A stretch of DNA of 64,000 nucleotides from AV40 sp035568175 (GTDB lineage Bacteria > Verrucomicrobiota > Verrucomicrobiia > Chthoniobacterales > UBA10450), in contig DATMON010000005.1 in assembly GCA_035568175.1 (NCBI GenBank), positions 124,001-188,000 of the forward strand. Direction: 5' to 3'. Shown here one piece after another: positions 61,679-64,000 of this stretch. The notes beneath the pieces were generated by a model. That model searched no databases and was not told the DNA's origin. It worked only from the letters and a program-made list of their open reading frames with translations. Position 1 is the stretch's first letter; the number at the start of each line of letters is the position of its first letter. A program made the translations under genes and the position numbers.

Positions 61679-61705
61679 GATTTCCTCACCCTGCTCGGAA
61701 TGACA
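61679..61705. repeat. Degenerate TCATTCCGAGC-type dispersed repeat
   Basis: On the minus strand TGTCATTCCGAGCAGGGTGA and then GGAAATC match the widespread short intergenic element seen in many bacteria (TCATTCCGAGC...GAGGAATC). It lies in the 290-base gap before lysA. It has no partner arm and looks like a relic. Confidence 0.45.
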
Positions 61706-61754
61706 AGTCTGATGTTTCATTCGGCGTTTGACGTAAACGTCGCTACATTTCGCG

Positions 61755-63047
61755 GTGCATTCGTTCAGGTATCGCGAGGGAAAACTCTACTGCGAGGATG
61801 TCGATCTTGCCCGGGCGGCAGAGCAGTTCGGGACGCCGCTCTATGTTTATAGCGCGAGCACGATTCTCGATCACTTCGGTCGACTCGACGCCGCCCTCAC
61901 GCCGCTCGATCATCTCATTTGCTACGCCGTCAAAGCGAACTCGAACCGCGCAGTCTTGAAACTACTCGCTGAAGCCGGCGCCGGATTCGACATTGTTTCA
62001 GGCGGCGAGCTTTTCCGCGCGATCACAGCCGGCGCCGACCCGAAAAAATGCACCTTCGCGGGAGTCGGCAAAGCGCGCGACGAAATTGAGTATGCGATCG
62101 AGCAAGGCGTTTATAGCTTTAATGTCGAGAGCGAAGCCGAGCTTGAATACATCGACGAAATCGCCGGTGCGAAAAACTCGCGCGCGCCGATCGCGCTGCG
62201 CATCAATCCCGATGTCGATCCGCACACGCATGCATACATTTCGACCGGCTCACACGAAAACAAATTCGGGATCGCGCTCAATGATGCGCCGCGGATTTAT
62301 GAGCGCGCCGCAAAAATGCGGAACATCGACATCGTCGGGGTGCAGATGCACATCGGTTCGCAGATCACGGAGACGAAACCATTCGTCGACGCGATAGGAA
62401 AAGTCGCGCCGCTTGTTCGCGGCTTGATATCGAAGCACGGAATCAAATTTTTCAGCATCGGTGGCGGAATGGGAATTATTTACCGCCACGCGCTCGAGAG
62501 CGGCGCCGGGAAATGGTGGCACGAGCATGATGGCGAGCCGTCCGCATTTAGCGTTCGCGATTATGCAAATGCGATCGTTCCGTCTTTGCGCGATCTCGGC
62601 GTCCGTGTCCTGATCGAGCCCGGCCGCTTCCTTGTGGGCAACGCCGGCGTGTTGCTCACGCGCGTGCGCTACATCAAGAAATCTGGGCAGAAAACATTCG
62701 CGATCGTCGATGCCGGCATGAACGATTTGATTCGCCCTGGGCTGTATCAGAGTTATCACGAGATCGTCCCGGTCGAAGAAGGTAGGGGCGATTCACCGAA
62801 TCGTCCGATCGACATCGTCGGGCCAGTTTGCGAGTCAGGCGATTTTTTTGCGCTCGACCGGGAGATGCCCGAAGTGCGCGAAGGCGATTTGCTCGCGATC
62901 ATGAGTGCGGGCGCCTACGGATTCGTGATGGCATCGAACTACAATTCGCGCCCGCTGCCCGCGGAAGCGCTGGTGCGCGGCGATAAGGTCGCCGTGATCA
63001 GGAAACGGCAGACCTGGGAGGACTTGGTTCGGGGCGAGGCGGGGTGA
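61755..63047 (+). CDS. lysA: Diaminopimelate decarboxylase
   Basis: LysA makes lysine from meso-diaminopimelate, the last step of the pathway. The 430-residue enzyme is an alanine-racemase-fold PLP protein: Lys60 in CYAVKANSNRAVLKLLAEAG, GAGFDIVSGGELFRA, HIGSQI and SIGGGMGI, with EPGRFLVGNAG binding the phosphate, and the conserved Cys in GPVCESGDF. It starts with GTG at 61755. An exact minus-strand 12-mer falls near its start. Confidence 0.94.
   Translation: MHSFRYREGKLYCEDVDLARAAEQFGTPLYVYSASTILDHFGRLDAALTPLDHLICYAVKANSNRAVLKLLAEAGAGFDIVSGGELFRAITAGADPKKCTFAGVGKARDEIEYAIEQGVYSFNVESEAELEYIDEIAGAKNSRAPIALRINPDVDPHTHAYISTGSHENKFGIALNDAPRIYERAAKMRNIDIVGVQMHIGSQITETKPFVDAIGKVAPLVRGLISKHGIKFFSIGGGMGIIYRHALESGAGKWWHEHDGEPSAFSVRDYANAIVPSLRDLGVRVLIEPGRFLVGNAGVLLTRVRYIKKSGQKTFAIVDAGMNDLIRPGLYQSYHEIVPVEEGRGDSPNRPIDIVGPVCESGDFFALDREMPEVREGDLLAIMSAGAYGFVMASNYNSRPLPAEALVRGDKVAVIRKRQTWEDLVRGEAG
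61797..61808 (-). repeat. AAGATCGACATC 12-mer, exact copy (minus strand)
   Basis: GATGTCGATCTT on the plus strand, in frame as DVDL at residues 15-18 of lysA. Confidence 0.7.
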
Positions 63048-63103
63048 GCTGAAAAGTTGCAGATTTTCGTTTCCTGCATAAATACTGCTTCCCCTCGAAT
63101 TCA

Positions 63104-63835
63104 ATGAAACGCCTCCTCCTGATTGCGTCGTTGTCGATCCTGGCTCTGTCAGCCAAAGCGGGCGATAACGTCCCGAAAGGCGAATGGATCATCGTTGTCG
63201 GCGGGCCCTCACTAAAAGAATGGGAGCAATACAAGGCCCAGCCGCACGATCATTGGTGGGCGAATTTCGTCCGGGCCGCGCGTTTGCGGACGGAAAAACT
63301 GCGCGACGGCCTCGGCCCAAACGCGCCCATCACCTGGCTGGTTTATAAGCAGGGTTATCTCGATCGCGCGCCACAGGAACACCAGGACCTGATCACTTTC
63401 ATCGAGTCCGTCCGCGACAAATTCAATCTCAATCTGGTCTGGTTCCGGAACGGCGACGACGTCATCAATTATTTGAACAAGGGCGTGGATCGCAAACGCC
63501 AGAAAGTGGCCGGCTTCGAGTATTTCGGCCACTCGAACCGCGCCTGTTTCATGTTCGATTACAGCAGCAACGTGGACAGCGCGTCCAAATCGTTCCTGCA
63601 CGAGTCACAGCTGCGCCAAATCAATGGCTGGATCTTCGCCCGCAACGCCTACATCCAAAGCTGGGGTTGCCACACCGGCGAAGAGATGAGCGAATGGTGG
63701 TATCGCGCCACCGGGACGAAGATGATCGGCGCGCTCGGCAAAACGCAGTTCATGATGGAAGAACTGCCGGTCCTCACTTCGCCCGGCGGTAAATGGGTCA
63801 CAGCGCCGGAGAAGCTGACGACCAAGACAAACTAA
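63104..63835 (+). CDS. Secreted protein with caspase-like His/Cys dyad pattern
   Basis: The 243-residue protein has a signal peptide (residues 1-19, LLLIASLSILALSAKA). The mature part contains strand GEWIIVVGGP, helical middle parts, then VAGFEYFGHSNRACFMFDYS with His143 and, 46 residues later, AYIQSWGCHTGEEMSEWWYR with Cys189. A strand ending in H-S or H-G and a second ending in G-C is the arrangement of clan CD peptidases (caspases, gingipains, CHAT) and related folds. I know of no family with this exact sequence. It stands alone after lysA. Confidence 0.6.
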   Translation: MKRLLLIASLSILALSAKAGDNVPKGEWIIVVGGPSLKEWEQYKAQPHDHWWANFVRAARLRTEKLRDGLGPNAPITWLVYKQGYLDRAPQEHQDLITFIESVRDKFNLNLVWFRNGDDVINYLNKGVDRKRQKVAGFEYFGHSNRACFMFDYSSNVDSASKSFLHESQLRQINGWIFARNAYIQSWGCHTGEEMSEWWYRATGTKMIGALGKTQFMMEELPVLTSPGGKWVTAPEKLTTKTN

Positions 63836-63999
63836 GTTTCGAATTTCCGCTGTCGTCCTGTAGCGGCAGCCGTGTTCATCGCCACGGGAACCTGATCCTT
63901 TTTTACCGACGGCAGCATCAGCGATTTGAAAACTGTGGCGGCTAAGGTGCCAGTCAAATAACTGAGCTTGAATTTTGACCCGAAATCGGGGATGCAATT
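63832..63999 (-). CDS. C-terminal end of a gene continuing past the window
   Basis: On the minus strand an open frame enters from the right edge and ends with TAG at 63832-63834, overlapping the stop of the previous gene tail to tail by 4 nt. The translated end includes IPDFGSKFKLSYLTGTLAAT, VFKSLMLPSVKKDQVPV and MNTAAATGRQRKFET. It reads like a plausible protein end but is too short to name. Confidence 0.4.
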   Translation of the reverse strand, partial: NCIPDFGSKFKLSYLTGTLAATVFKSLMLPSVKKDQVPVAMNTAAATGRQRKFET

Positions 64000-64000
64000 G

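Noticed and set aside
61424..61720. A 98-codon minus-strand frame before lysA
   Set aside because: It overlaps the TMEM14-like gene start and translates a TCATTCCGAGC-type repeat, so it is unlikely to be a gene.

Overview
The window looks like one contiguous stretch of a free-living, Gram-negative-type bacterium of moderately high GC. I place it, by inference, in the Verrucomicrobiota (soil Spartobacteria/Chthoniobacterales type). Supporting signs are an exosortase with PEP-CTERM substrates, a B12-dependent ribonucleotide reductase, a GH75-type chitosanase, the sufCBD order and many two-component proteins. No phage, integrase, transposase, CRISPR array or replication origin was seen. Coding density is high and many gene pairs overlap by 4 nt (ATGA/GTGA). 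Three tRNA genes are present: Ser-CGA, Val-GAC and Gln-TTG.

Layout. 375-6145 (-): surface-glycan cluster with a GT-C membrane transferase, a GT2-methyltransferase fusion, a Gmd-like SDR and a zinc-type sugar methyltransferase, preceded by the remnant of a broken GT2 gene. A second GT-C protein follows at 6284 (+). 7566-13360: acyl-CoA dehydrogenase, NrdJ, a NIPSNAP protein and tRNA-Ser. 13575-16436 (+): two overlapping genes of unknown function, then a YycJ-type hydrolase and a GNAT enzyme. 16451-19419 (-): VOC protein, secreted protein, fumarase and a methyltransferase. 19585-29306: an HTH-receiver protein, tRNA-Val, gmhA, several envelope or secreted proteins, a D-aminoacylase-like amidohydrolase, Hsp20 and Lon. 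29308-32171 (-): DUF1353 lipoprotein, DUF883-like protein, PdxH and an Ada-like repair protein.

32255-44009 is an exosortase/PEP-CTERM region: exosortase, adjacent PEP-CTERM protein, TPR protein, secreted carbohydrate-binding-like protein, NarL-type sensor/regulator pair, a pseudopilin operon and a second PEP-CTERM protein with its own terminator. 44315-53437 (+) is housekeeping: hisC, mnmE, pyrD, a methyltransferase, a DUF1328 protein, mrp, and pyrR-pyrB-pyrC behind a likely PyrR-binding RNA hairpin. 53469-57566 (-) is sufC-sufB-sufD plus a CBS protein. 57724-63835 holds a receiver protein with a kinase-dimerisation-like N-terminus, a cyclic-nucleotide-domain histidine kinase, tRNA-Gln, a GH75 chitosanase, a TMEM14 protein, lysA and a secreted protein with a possible His/Cys dyad.

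The strongest unexplained signal is a 12-mer, AAGATCGACATC. It has 15 exact copies by eye, plus many one-mismatch copies. Inside genes it reads as KIDI or, on the other strand, DVDL. Between genes it sits mostly just 3' of stop codons in the sense orientation. It resembles a DNA-uptake-sequence-like or other genome-wide signal, which would be new for this lineage as far as I know. Counts were made by reading, not by computation.
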